Origin: Bacilli bacterium
Lineage (GTDB): Bacteria > Bacillota_I > Bacilli_A > RFN20 > CAG-826
DNA length: 15,345 nt
Reading direction: 5' to 3'
Assembly (NCBI GenBank): GCA_017617775.1
Contig: JAFZVO010000086.1
Coordinates: forward strand, 1-15,345
Within the stretch, counting starts at the first letter, position 1. Each line of letters opens with the position of its first letter. Below are positions 1-8,021 of this stretch, one piece after another. A model generated the notes under the pieces. That model was not told the DNA's origin and did not search any database. It worked only from the letters and a program-made list of their open reading frames with translations. Position numbers and translations under genes: made by a program.

Positions 1-772
1 ATTTACCACCTTTATGAACAATGATTTCCACCACTGCAGCATGTAAAGATTCTTTAGAATATGTCGGCGCGGTACATCCTTCAACATAATGGACATCCGC
101 TCCTTCATCAACGACGATTAAAGTTCTTTCAAATTGACCGGACTTCTCATTGTTGATTCTGAAATATGATTGTAATGGTTTTTCAAGTTTCACGCCTTTT
201 GGGACATAGATAAATGATCCACCAGACCACACCGCCCCGTTAAGCGCGGAGAATTTATTATCATAATGCGGAACGACTGTTCCGAAGTATTTCTTAAATA
301 ATTCAGGATATAACTTTAATCCCATATCAGTGGATAGGAAGATCACACCTTTCTCTTCCACTTCTTGAAGCATATTGTGATAGACGACTTCACTTTCGTA
401 CTGTGTAGAGACGCCCGCGAGATATTTCTGTTCCGCTTCTGGAATACCTAGTTTAGAGAAAGTATTCTTGATTGTTTCTGGCACTTCATCCCAGTTCTTC
501 ACTTCTTTATCGCTAGGACGGGTGAAATATATATAGGATTGGAAATCTAAATCTTTTAATTCTGGCCCAAAACTAGGAAGAGGCATATTGTTAAATGCTT
601 TTAAGCATTTCAAACGATATTCGAGCATCCATTCTGGTTCGCCTTTGGCTTTAGAAATATTAGTGACAATTTCCTCGTTTAAACCGACCCCAGTCTTATA
701 AACACTGACGTCTTCATCTTTGAAATCATATTTTTCAAAGCTCTCTTGGAATTTTACTTCATCCTTACTCAT
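1..772 (-). CDS. sufB: SufB, Fe-S cluster scaffold subunit (partial, C-terminus outside window)
   Basis: SufB is the scaffold subunit of the cytoplasmic SufBC2D complex, on which Fe-S clusters are built from SufS/SufU sulfur. The first 257 residues are visible. They begin [17 protein letters not shown] and contain family landmarks: the GVIFLSTD stretch, [19 protein letters not shown], the [16 protein letters not shown] segment at about residues 226-241, and HAAVVEI just after. B. subtilis SufB is about 465 residues, so a little over half is present; the gene is cut by the window edge, not broken. The start at 772 is chosen because its ATG overlaps the sufU TGA stop (ATGA) and an AGGTGA ribosome binding site lies 6 bases upstream. 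It is the last visible gene of sufCDSUB. Identification is by recognised motifs and operon context. Confidence 0.96.
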   Translation of the reverse strand, partial: MSKDEVKFQESFEKYDFKDEDVSVYKTGVGLNEEIVTNISKAKGEPEWMLEYRLKCLKAFNNMPLPSFGPELKDLDFQSYIYFTRPSDKEVKNWDEVPETIKNTFSKLGIPEAEQKYLAGVSTQYESEVVYHNMLQEVEEKGVIFLSTDMGLKLYPELFKKYFGTVVPHYDNKFSALNGAVWSGGSFIYVPKGVKLEKPLQSYFRINNEKSGQFERTLIVVDEGADVHYVEGCTAPTYSKESLHAAVVEIIVHKGGK

Positions 773-1200
773 TTCTTTTCACCTAATAAGTTCTTCGCCG
801 CGTTCCAACCGATTGTCGCGCATCTGATTCTGGCTGCTTGTTTAGAAGTGTTCACAAAAGCGTTTGCTTCTTCTAAGACATCCGCGTCAAAAGGTTCTTC
901 GTGAAGCATTTTGTGATATTGATCAATGATATAAAATGCTTCATCTTTATTCTTCCCAATTAATAATTCGCACATGATATCCGTAGATGCTGTGGAAATC
1001 GTGCAGCCAATACCTGTAAAACAAGCATCTTCCACTTTGTTATCTTTAATATCTAAATAGACATCGATATCATCGATACAGTTATCGGAATGCATATGGA
1101 CAGAGATATATCCATCATTCTTCGGTTCATGTTTATGAATAGGATTAGAATAATGGTCCATAATAATGGAACGCATCATCTCATTAGTTAAAGTAAACAT
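769..1200 (-). CDS. sufU: SufU, zinc-dependent sulfurtransferase partner of SufS
   Basis: SufU takes the persulfide from SufS and passes sulfur to SufBCD. In Gram-positive bacteria it is a zinc protein, not a true IscU-like scaffold. At 143 residues it matches the usual length (B. subtilis 147). All four expected zinc ligands are visible: Cys41 and Asp43 (in NCIDDI), Cys66 (GIGCTIS) and Cys127 (RIRCATIGW). The N-terminal IIMDHYSNP motif is also typical. The insertion between the second and third Cys, which distinguishes SufU from IscU, is present. The start at 1200 overlaps the end of sufS by 17 bases, and its ribosome binding site (GGAGG, about 10 bases upstream) lies inside sufS coding sequence, which suggests translational coupling. 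The TGA stop overlaps the sufB ATG. Confidence 0.95.
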   Translation of the reverse strand: MFTLTNEMMRSIIMDHYSNPIHKHEPKNDGYISVHMHSDNCIDDIDVYLDIKDNKVEDACFTGIGCTISTASTDIMCELLIGKNKDEAFYIIDQYHKMLHEEPFDADVLEEANAFVNTSKQAARIRCATIGWNAAKNLLGEKK

Positions 1201-2413
1201 CTAAAATATCTCCTCCATTATTGATTGCGTCAACTAAAGCATCGATATCTTCTTTAGTGGTATATAGATATGATGAAGCGCGGCAGGTATATGGCAAACC
1301 GATATAGTTGACGAGCATCTTCGCACAGTGGTTGCCGCTTCGTACCGCGATGCCGTGGTAGTTGAGCAGTGTCGATTCATCTTGGGCAAACACATCTTTA
1401 ATATTGAAAACAATGTTTCCAGAATTAGCTTCTGCGTTATAAAGAATCACTCTATCATTGTTCTTCAGTTTCTCCACCGCATAGTCGTGAAGTTCGACAT
1501 CATGCTGGTGAATGTTATCGATTCCAAGATTTTGAATAAACTTCACCGCTTCCATAAATCCAGCCACTGCCGCAAGGTTCTGCGTGCCGGCTTCAAGTGA
1601 GGCAGGTGGGTTAAGTAATGAATAGGAACCATCCTTGTAGAACATCTCGTTCATCCCTCCACCTAATAGAAGTGGTTTCATCGTTTTTAATAATTCGTAT
1701 TTTCCGATGAGACAACCGATTCCTGTAGGCCCACACATCTTATGCGCGGAGAAAGCGAGGAAATCGATATCCCATCCTTTGAAATCAGTTTTGAGATGAG
1801 GAACTGACTGAGCCCCATCGACGATAAAATAAGCGCCGACTTCGTGAACAAGTTTCGCAATAGCAGGAACATCAATACTGTAGCCTAAGACATTTGTCGC
1901 TCCCGCAAGAGAGACAATCTTTGTTTTATTTGTTAAGGATTTACGGACATTTTCCGTGCAAACCTTCCCTTTTTCATCTAAAGGAACGTATTTGATAACC
2001 GCACCAGTTTGTTTTGCAACTTCAAACCAAGGGAGGACATTAGAGGCGTGGCCATCTTCTTCAATTAAGATTTCGTCGCCATCTTTTAAAACATTTTTTG
2101 CAAATGAGAAGGCCGCCATATTAAGAGCCATTGTCGCCCCAGAAGTGAAAACAACTTCATCCGGGGAGCAATTTATAAATTCTGCGATCACTTTTCTCGC
2201 TTTGATTACAGTTTGGTCCATATTATAAGCCAAATCATAATCTCCACGATGAGAATTTGAATTGTTTTTAGAATAGTATTCATCAACAGCATCAATCACG
2301 CATTGTGGTTTAAATGTCGTCGAGGCATTATCGAGGAAAACAAGAGGCTTGTTCTGCATTGTTTTACCGTTTAACATTGGAAATTGTTTCCGGATTTCAT
2401 ATACATCGTACAT
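1184..2413 (-). CDS. sufS: SufS, PLP-dependent cysteine desulfurase
   Basis: SufS removes sulfur from L-cysteine, giving alanine and an enzyme-bound persulfide for SufU. It is a group II (SufS/CsdA type) fold-type I PLP enzyme. In the 409-residue protein, the PLP Schiff-base lysine is Lys225 in FSAHKMCGPTGIG. The catalytic persulfide cysteine is Cys363 in RSGNHCAKM. His122 in DGHASN aligns with E. coli SufS His123, which stacks on PLP. The VDGAQSVPH segment carries the PLP-binding Asp. The usual EHHAN motif reads DGHASN here, a mild divergence that keeps the key His and Asn. I chose 2413 as start, not the longer frame reaching 2437: a strong AGGAGG lies 8 bases upstream, and MYDVYEIRKQFP matches the family N-terminus. 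The gap to the sufD stop is one base. Confidence 0.96.
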   Translation of the reverse strand: MYDVYEIRKQFPMLNGKTMQNKPLVFLDNASTTFKPQCVIDAVDEYYSKNNSNSHRGDYDLAYNMDQTVIKARKVIAEFINCSPDEVVFTSGATMALNMAAFSFAKNVLKDGDEILIEEDGHASNVLPWFEVAKQTGAVIKYVPLDEKGKVCTENVRKSLTNKTKIVSLAGATNVLGYSIDVPAIAKLVHEVGAYFIVDGAQSVPHLKTDFKGWDIDFLAFSAHKMCGPTGIGCLIGKYELLKTMKPLLLGGGMNEMFYKDGSYSLLNPPASLEAGTQNLAAVAGFMEAVKFIQNLGIDNIHQHDVELHDYAVEKLKNNDRVILYNAEANSGNIVFNIKDVFAQDESTLLNYHGIAVRSGNHCAKMLVNYIGLPYTCRASSYLYTTKEDIDALVDAINNGGDILDVYFN

Positions 2414-2414
2414 C

Positions 2415-3155
2415 TTAAAATCCTCCTTCCACATCACCGGTTAATTGTTTAGCGATTTCTTCATCATCAAATCCAGAGATGATCGGTTTTAAATATCCAA
2501 AGGTAATGAGCTCACGAGCAGTATCCATATTGAGACCGCGACTGGTGAGATAGAACAGCTCATCATCGCTGATCTTGCCAACACTAGAGGCGTGGCTCGC
2601 TTCTATATCGTTATCATCAATTTTTAAGATAGGTTTTGCAATCGCATCTGTATCATCATCAAAAATAATGATTTTAGCATTTTGATGAGCGACAGATTGA
2701 TGCGCGCCGTTTTTAATATGAACGATACCTGAAAAATTGAGTTTAGCCTCGTCTTTGCACACCCCATAGTTATCAATCTGAGACTTGGTATCTAAATTAC
2801 AATGAGAAACCGATACCTCATATGTTTTCTTTCCTTTTCCTTTAGATAAGGAAGCGAGATGCCAATAGATAGAGGCATGTTCCCCTGCTAAATCGATATC
2901 GGTTTTGAGATGGTTATTCACTTCTAAAAAGTCCGCATAGTAGACTTCTAATCTGCTGTTGTTACCAATAACCCCTTTTATCAAAGCGTCATTATCTCTT
3001 TGATTAACAATCGCGAGTTTGAGATAAGAGTTGTCTTTGACTATGAAAGAAATATCTCCCTCGGGGCTCAGTAAAATGTAGGATTGGCTCTCGTTTTCAT
3101 TAACGAGGAAATCCGCTTTATTTTTTGATGAAAAATCGAGAATTTTTGCTTTCAT
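2415..3155 (-). CDS. sufD: SufD, Fe-S assembly subunit (short form)
   Basis: SufD pairs with SufB in the SufBC2D scaffold and helps with iron entry and cluster formation. The protein has 246 residues, against about 420-440 in E. coli and B. subtilis. What remains is the beta-helix core and C-terminal helical part. Visible features are a divergent GIVHIKNGAHQSVAHQ segment (about 143-158), the KPILKIDDNDIEASHASSVG block (174-193) with His188 at the position of E. coli SufD His360, and the helical tail KISDDELFYLTSRGL (194-208). The N-terminal helical region of larger SufD proteins is missing. The frame is intact, and the start shares one base with the sufC stop (TAATG), so this looks like a natural short form, not a decayed gene. 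A generic SufB/SufD family name would be the safe alternative, but position between sufC and sufS supports SufD. Confidence 0.88.
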   Translation of the reverse strand: MKAKILDFSSKNKADFLVNENESQSYILLSPEGDISFIVKDNSYLKLAIVNQRDNDALIKGVIGNNSRLEVYYADFLEVNNHLKTDIDLAGEHASIYWHLASLSKGKGKKTYEVSVSHCNLDTKSQIDNYGVCKDEAKLNFSGIVHIKNGAHQSVAHQNAKIIIFDDDTDAIAKPILKIDDNDIEASHASSVGKISDDELFYLTSRGLNMDTARELITFGYLKPIISGFDDEEIAKQLTGDVEGGF

Positions 3156-3973
3156 TATTTCACCGCTTCTTTAACTGCACAAACGCCGATCGAATTTGAG
3201 GCTGGACGAGTGTCTTCTTTTTCAATTTCAATGCCTAATTCAGTTTTGATAAATTCATATCCTTCAGTGTCGATACGCTTGATGATTTCGTTACCACCAT
3301 CAAGGACGACACGACCATTGATCATCACCACCGCACGGGTTGGGTTGATTAAATCAAATAATCTCGCGTAGTGAGAAATCACAAGGAACGCACGGTTATT
3401 ATTCTTCTCTTTATTGATGATATCCGAGACGACTTGAATCGCATCGACATCAAGACCGGAATCGATCTCATCTAACATTGCGAATTTAGGTTGAAGGAGA
3501 AGCATCTGGAGCATCTCATTTCTCTTCTTCTCACCGCCTGAAAAACCTTCGTTTAGATTTCTCGTCGCATAATCAAAAGGCACCTTCGCTTCTTTCACCG
3601 CGCCATCTAATAACTTATAAAAGTTATATGTAGAGATTGATTTCTCTTTTCCCGCGTTCACCGCCGCTCTCAAGAAGTCAGAATTAGAAACACCTGGTAC
3701 TTCAATTGGGCTTTGGAATGCGAGGAATAAACCGAGCTTTGCTCTCTCGTCTGTGGTGAGCGCTAATACATCGTGGTCATCAAAATAAATGGAGCCTTCA
3801 GTAACTTCGTATTTTGGATGGCCCATAATCACATTGAGGAGGGTGGATTTGCCGTGCCCGTTTGGACCGAGTAAAGCGACGACCTCACCGCTATTGATCG
3901 ACAAGTCAACACCTTTTAAAATCTGTTTCCCCTCCACATTAACATGGAGATTTTTAATCGTAAGAGTAGACAT
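3155..3973 (-). CDS. sufC: SufC, ABC-type ATPase of the SufBCD complex
   Basis: SufC is the soluble ATPase that drives conformational change in the SufBC2D scaffold; it is related to ABC transporter ATPases but has no membrane partner. In the 272-residue protein, Walker A is GPNGHGKST (36-44), the signature motif is FSGGEKKR (144-151), Walker B is FAMLDE (164-169) with catalytic Glu169, followed by the D-loop SGLD, and the H-loop is His201 in ISHYARL. GPNGHGKST and FSGGEKKRNE are characteristic of SufC. The C-terminal tail, after about residue 250, is roughly 10-25 residues longer than in usual homologues and has no motif I recognise. First gene of the operon. The start at 3973 has a strong GGGAGG ribosome binding site about 7 bases upstream. 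Confidence 0.97.
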   Translation of the reverse strand: MSTLTIKNLHVNVEGKQILKGVDLSINSGEVVALLGPNGHGKSTLLNVIMGHPKYEVTEGSIYFDDHDVLALTTDERAKLGLFLAFQSPIEVPGVSNSDFLRAAVNAGKEKSISTYNFYKLLDGAVKEAKVPFDYATRNLNEGFSGGEKKRNEMLQMLLLQPKFAMLDEIDSGLDVDAIQVVSDIINKEKNNNRAFLVISHYARLFDLINPTRAVVMINGRVVLDGGNEIIKRIDTEGYEFIKTELGIEIEKEDTRPASNSIGVCAVKEAVK

Positions 3974-3988
3974 AATTTTCCTCCCTAG

Positions 3989-4030
3989 TCGTTTGATATT
4001 TTACGAGACTTACCGCGCATAGGCAAACGA
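3989..4030. repeat. Imperfectly spaced inverted repeat in the suf leader region
   Basis: TCGTTTG (3989-3995) and CAAACGA (4024-4030) are perfect 7-base inverted arms separated by 28 bases. The distal arm sits at the predicted transcription start of suf and the proximal arm just upstream of the sufC ribosome binding site. It could be a leader hairpin or a spaced operator, but arms of this length occur by chance. Confidence 0.25.
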
Positions 4031-4031
4031 G

Positions 4032-4037
4032 ATTATA
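4032..4037 (-). promoter_or_regulatory. Probable -10 box of the suf operon promoter
   Basis: On the minus strand this is a perfect TATAAT. Transcription would start near 4025, giving a leader of about 50 bases before sufC. No good -35 box is visible at normal spacing: the hexamer 17 bases upstream is TAATCA, a 3/6 match. The promoter is therefore plausible but may need an activator or use another sigma factor. The rest of 3974-4261 holds the plus-strand promoter at 4204-4233 and otherwise AT-rich sequence with no gene I can support. Confidence 0.5.
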
Positions 4038-4203
4038 ATAATTTTTTAAGTAAATGATTAGAGGACGCGAATCTAACCATCCAAAAAACCCTATTTTTAG
4101 AAAAGACAAATATACAGTTTTTATCGTTCAAATATTGATGGTCAAAATGTCGTCTCACAAAATCGCGAGTTATCGCCTTATCTCTATTTATACAAAATAG
4201 TAG

Positions 4204-4233
4204 TTGAAAAGAAAAACCGAGATTATATATAAT
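4204..4233 (+). promoter_or_regulatory. Sigma-A-type promoter of the lipoprotein operon
   Basis: TTGAAA at 4204-4209 and TATAAT at 4228-4233 are separated by 18 bases, close to the vegetative consensus. Transcription would start about 4240. The leader is about 20 bases and contains AAAAGGAGA (about 4247-4255) as ribosome binding site for the ATG at 4262. Confidence 0.75.
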
Positions 4234-4261
4234 ATAAAACGCTACGAAAAGGAGAATTTAG

Positions 4262-6142
4262 ATGAAAAAGAAAAAAATCTCAGCAGGTTTAGTTTCAGGT
4301 TTCATCGCTGCTCTCGCCCTCACTGCGTGTTCTGGAGTATCATCCAGTGATACGGCGATCGTCACATACACAGGCTATGATGGCGAGCAAGTCAATGTTT
4401 TAACGAATACTGTTTATAACAAGTATCGTCAATCAAGTGACGGAATTGCAAAATTCTATTCAGCGATCCTTGAATCTATCATCCGTTATGAGTTTGACTC
4501 CAATGGTGACCTCGCCCAAAAGGTGAAAAAACCACTCTCTCAAATCAAAACTGAAGCAGAGAATAACGTCACTGGTGCCAAACAAAAAGCAGAAGAAAAT
4601 GCTAAAACAAACAATACTTCCTATTCCACTGAATGGGATGCAATCCTCAGCTCTTATGGTGTTGAAGATGAAGATGAATTACTCGAACATTTCATTTATC
4701 AACTCGAAAAAGAGGAATTAGAAGATGCTTATTTCAGAGACAACAAAGCTTCTTTAACTAAAGAATATATCGGTGTTGATGATACTGGTGCCGCTGTTGC
4801 AAGCAAAGCCAAGAGCTCTTTCCCATACCACATCAGACACGTCCTCGTGTCCGTGAGCGATGGTGCCTCTGATTTCTATAAAGGAACTATTTCCAGCGAT
4901 CAAGCCAAGAACATCGGCAACGTCATCGACTACTTGATGGATAGCAACTATACTTTCGCCGAAGTCGCGAAGAAGTTGTCCGGTGATGAAGGCAGCGCCG
5001 CCAAAGGTGGTGACGTCGGCATCATGACTCCATCCACTAGTTTCGTGAACGAATTTAAATTAGGTATTTACGCTTATGATGCGGTCCTCTCTGGTAGAGC
5101 GGAAAACGCCGCGATCGTGAACGGTTTAGGTTTTGATGAAGAAATCTCCATCGGCAAATACGATGCTGCGACTGGTACAACCACAATCGGTAAGACTACT
5201 ATTAAAGACGAAGTCTCAAGATTAGGTTTAGCCAAGACTCCATATGATGCCTTTGTGAGAATCGGTAAAGAAGCCGAAACAGAATTAGTAAATGGCAAGA
5301 AAGTCAATGATGGCAACGCCAATTACTATCCAAGAAACGTTTATTGGAACAATTACTTAAACTTACACAATCCTTTCGTTATTACAAATCAAAAAATCAA
5401 TGACGCGACAGGTGAATTAGAAATCGATACCAGTATCGCTGCTGATGATCCTCGTTGGACAGGCGAACAAGCCGACGGTCTCCGTTACCTTAAAGACGAA
5501 GCCGGTCATATCATCATTGGTGTGAGAGGTAGCTACGGCATTCACCTCATGATCATGCAGAAATCAATTTATGATTTCAATGATGGCAGCGCCAAAGAAG
5601 CTTCATTAGAAGAATATTACACAACATATGTTCCCGGTGATGCTGAATATCCACAATATAATGGCGTCAACAAATCCACATATGTCAACTACATCACCAC
5701 TGATGAAATCAGTGAATACAACACTCGCGCTACTGAAATCAAATCCGCGATTAAATCATTTGACTCCACATATGATTATCGCTTATATGAGCTTTTAACT
5801 AGCGGCGAAGGCGGAAGAAGCAAGATCACATTCAACAATACTGATGGTCTTGACCTCGGTGAACAAATCGCAAAATACATTGAAGCTACAAGAGCGAGCA
5901 ACAAGAATTCTGCGACTAATACTTTAACTTCTTCTTGGAAGACTTATCTTGAACTCATCAACGGTCAAAATCAACAAAGAGATTACGTTGTCGGCGAAAC
6001 TACTGTCGCTGGTAGCGGTACTGTTGGTGATGAAATCAAACGTGTCGTCAATATCAGATGCGCAATCGGCTTCACCAATGGTGTCGGCCGTCCAGCTGGT
6101 ACTGACTGGGCAGCAGGAGGTATGTGCTATTATGAAGAATAA
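4262..6142 (+). CDS. PrsA-like lipoprotein foldase with an interrupted parvulin domain
   Basis: Predicted extracytoplasmic peptidyl-prolyl isomerase/chaperone lipoprotein of 626 residues; PrsA is usually about 290. The N-terminus is a lipoprotein signal: KKKK, a hydrophobic run (7-20), then the lipobox LTAC with Cys23 as lipid anchor. Residues 33-170 are mostly helical, as in the PrsA/SurA chaperone domain. The first half of a parvulin domain is at 190-253: HIRHVLV with His193, then FAEVAKKLSGDEGSAAKGGDVG. The closing strand appears only at about 415-433 (IIIGVRGSYGIHLMIMQK, His428 matching the GYHIIK motif). About 130 extra residues (about 280-410) lie in between. The C-terminus contains Cys600 and Cys622, which could form a disulfide. 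Start supported by a good ribosome binding site. First gene of a two-gene operon with the next lipoprotein. Domain assignment is by motif; activity is inferred. Confidence 0.82.
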   Translation: MKKKKISAGLVSGFIAALALTACSGVSSSDTAIVTYTGYDGEQVNVLTNTVYNKYRQSSDGIAKFYSAILESIIRYEFDSNGDLAQKVKKPLSQIKTEAENNVTGAKQKAEENAKTNNTSYSTEWDAILSSYGVEDEDELLEHFIYQLEKEELEDAYFRDNKASLTKEYIGVDDTGAAVASKAKSSFPYHIRHVLVSVSDGASDFYKGTISSDQAKNIGNVIDYLMDSNYTFAEVAKKLSGDEGSAAKGGDVGIMTPSTSFVNEFKLGIYAYDAVLSGRAENAAIVNGLGFDEEISIGKYDAATGTTTIGKTTIKDEVSRLGLAKTPYDAFVRIGKEAETELVNGKKVNDGNANYYPRNVYWNNYLNLHNPFVITNQKINDATGELEIDTSIAADDPRWTGEQADGLRYLKDEAGHIIIGVRGSYGIHLMIMQKSIYDFNDGSAKEASLEEYYTTYVPGDAEYPQYNGVNKSTYVNYITTDEISEYNTRATEIKSAIKSFDSTYDYRLYELLTSGEGGRSKITFNNTDGLDLGEQIAKYIEATRASNKNSATNTLTSSWKTYLELINGQNQQRDYVVGETTVAGSGTVGDEIKRVVNIRCAIGFTNGVGRPAGTDWAAGGMCYYEE

Positions 6143-7934
6143 AAAATTAGTCGTATTTGCCTTATCCGCCATCGGATTATTAGGCTTAGCTGCTTGTGAT
6201 GAAATCATCGCGAAACCAAACGATTATGATAACAACTTAGTGACTGTCGAAGGCTACACTGGAGAAATCTATAACAACGAAATCTCTGTCGTTTACGACA
6301 GCATCAGAAGTGGTAACGTCGGAAGCGACGTCTTAAATGAATTATTATATTCATATTCCATCACCACTTTCGGTTATTACAACAAATCCGTCTCTCCTGC
6401 ACCTGCAGAAGGCACAATCACATTAGAAGATGCTTATAAGAACATCATTGAAAATAGCGCGGACAAATCCACTGCTAAAGCCTTCATCGATGCTCACAAA
6501 GCATACTGGTCTCTCGACGAAGATGGCAACCGTCTCGATGATGAAGCGGGCGAATTCGCGCGCGTCACTGCGAAATGGAATACCATTGAAGAACGCATCG
6601 CGGAAAATCTCTATGATGCGATTAAAGGTTCCACTTATATCGAGAGAAACATCTTCTCCGAACTCAAGTTCTTAAGAGCCCTCCATGTGGCGATGGAAAA
6701 TGTTCCAGATCCAGATGCGATCGGTTTCGATAGAACCAAATTATATGAAGGCATCCTCGATCCTGAGATTGAAGCGGAAAATGTCTTCATCAGAACAGTT
6801 GGTGATAAAGAGGAAGGATTCCTCCACAAGGAATACTATCAATCTGAAAACTTCCACTACGTGGAAAAGAAGATCATTCCAACTATCTATCGTCAGTTAT
6901 TAAACGAGCAATACTTATTAGATGAAACTTATAACACTCTCGGACGTAGCTATGCCCGTAAAGTGAACATCATCAAGATTGCCGATAACAAAGACACTCC
7001 AAAGGCTTCTGACTATTTGATGAAACAATTAATCAAAGAATTGAACCAAAAGCCAACTGCTGAAGCTCTTCCATCCATCGATGTCTTAGATACATTCAAG
7101 GACTATGCTTCTATCTACGTCGGTTCTAACTTGACTCAAGAACAAAAAGACTTCATCAATGACACTGACTTAAAAGAAGTGTTCAAAGATCAAGGCACTT
7201 ACTTCACTGCCACTGAATACGGCGATTTAATGGAACAATATAACAAGATTTATGTTGCCCCTATTCTCCCAGGCTCTGAAGCGACATTTGATACATCTGC
7301 CGAAGACACATTCACAGATACTAACAAATACACCAAAGAAACTGGTCTTGAACTCAAGACTCGTGAACTCGAACTCAAGGACTACACAACCACAGGTTGG
7401 TTCGTCAAAAACGGTGGTTTAACTGATTTACCAGATGCGATTAGAAACAGACTCTTCAATATCGGTGTCGCTAACGGTGTCAAAGAAACTGCGGAAGCGC
7501 AAAACGCTGAAGAACGTTGGCAGAAGAACGCGAACAATGAATGGGAATACAAGATTCCAGAAAACGAATCCCCATACATCGCGAGAATCAATGGCCACAA
7601 CTACTTGAAGACAGCGAGTTCTATCGATGGTAGCAGCAGAGAGAACGACATTCTCCATTACGATTCTTCTTCCTCCACTTATTATGTTGTAGAGATTGAA
7701 GAAGCCGCTTCCTCTTCCAAACTCAGCAAGAAGAGTGCGAACTCCTACGCGGTCTTAAGAGGCAACGAAGCGATGGAAGAAATCGTCAACGAAGTCACGA
7801 AAGTCGTCGCGACTGCGGAATCCTATTCCACTCTCGCTACTAAATACTTCTTAGAGAAGATGAACATCGAATATCACGATGATGTCGTCTACAATTACTT
7901 CGAAGAAACTTATCCAGAATTATTCGAAGACTAA
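6132..7934 (+). CDS. Large lipoprotein, probable non-catalytic paralogue of the preceding foldase
   Basis: A 600-residue lipoprotein of unknown function. The signal peptide is MKNKK, a hydrophobic stretch (7-19), then lipobox LAAC with Cys22, the only cysteine in the protein. After it, VTVEGYTGEIYNNEISVVYDSIR resembles the same region of the upstream protein (VTYTGYDGEQVNV, TVYNKYR), which suggests shared descent. The rest is charged, largely helical and Tyr/Glu-rich. I find no GGD(L/V)G or GYHIIK parvulin motif, so isomerase activity is unlikely; a chaperone or substrate-binding role in a PrsA/SurA-like fold is an inference. The start at 6132 overlaps the upstream gene by 11 bases and has AGGAGGT 10 bases upstream. 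The frame is open much further upstream, to 5949, but that extension would bury the signal peptide, so I reject it. Confidence 0.78.
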   Translation: MKNKKLVVFALSAIGLLGLAACDEIIAKPNDYDNNLVTVEGYTGEIYNNEISVVYDSIRSGNVGSDVLNELLYSYSITTFGYYNKSVSPAPAEGTITLEDAYKNIIENSADKSTAKAFIDAHKAYWSLDEDGNRLDDEAGEFARVTAKWNTIEERIAENLYDAIKGSTYIERNIFSELKFLRALHVAMENVPDPDAIGFDRTKLYEGILDPEIEAENVFIRTVGDKEEGFLHKEYYQSENFHYVEKKIIPTIYRQLLNEQYLLDETYNTLGRSYARKVNIIKIADNKDTPKASDYLMKQLIKELNQKPTAEALPSIDVLDTFKDYASIYVGSNLTQEQKDFINDTDLKEVFKDQGTYFTATEYGDLMEQYNKIYVAPILPGSEATFDTSAEDTFTDTNKYTKETGLELKTRELELKDYTTTGWFVKNGGLTDLPDAIRNRLFNIGVANGVKETAEAQNAEERWQKNANNEWEYKIPENESPYIARINGHNYLKTASSIDGSSRENDILHYDSSSSTYYVVEIEEAASSSKLSKKSANSYAVLRGNEAMEEIVNEVTKVVATAESYSTLATKYFLEKMNIEYHDDVVYNYFEETYPELFED

Positions 7935-7956
7935 TCTAAAGATTAACGAAATAGGA

Positions 7957-7984
7957 CCAACTCATGCGAGTTGGTTTTATTTTT
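7957..7984 (+). terminator. Rho-independent terminator after the lipoprotein operon
   Basis: A perfect 7-base-pair stem CCAACTC/GAGTTGG with the 4-base loop ATGC is followed at once by TTTTATTTTT. It lies 22 bases after the stop at 7934 and separates the lipoprotein operon from the HIT gene. Confidence 0.92.
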
Positions 7985-8021
7985 GTAAAAATAGTTCTAT
8001 GATAAGAATGAGGATATAAAT

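Noticed and set aside
2414..2437. Longer SufS start (MMWKEDFK...)
   Set aside because: It overlaps sufD and contains the ribosome binding site of the internal ATG at 2413; family N-terminus begins at MYDVYEIRKQFP.
2415..3155. sufD as a pseudogene or frameshifted gene
   Set aside because: The frame is intact with coupled start and stop, and the conserved C-terminal motifs are in place.
5949..6131. Upstream extension of the second lipoprotein frame by 61 codons
   Set aside because: It overlaps the first lipoprotein gene, would place the lipobox signal internally, and a strong AGGAGGT fits the ATG at 6132.
5924..7658. Several open frames opposite or within the lipoprotein genes
   Set aside because: They are shadows of long, well-supported coding frames, with no ribosome binding sites and no recognisable protein features.
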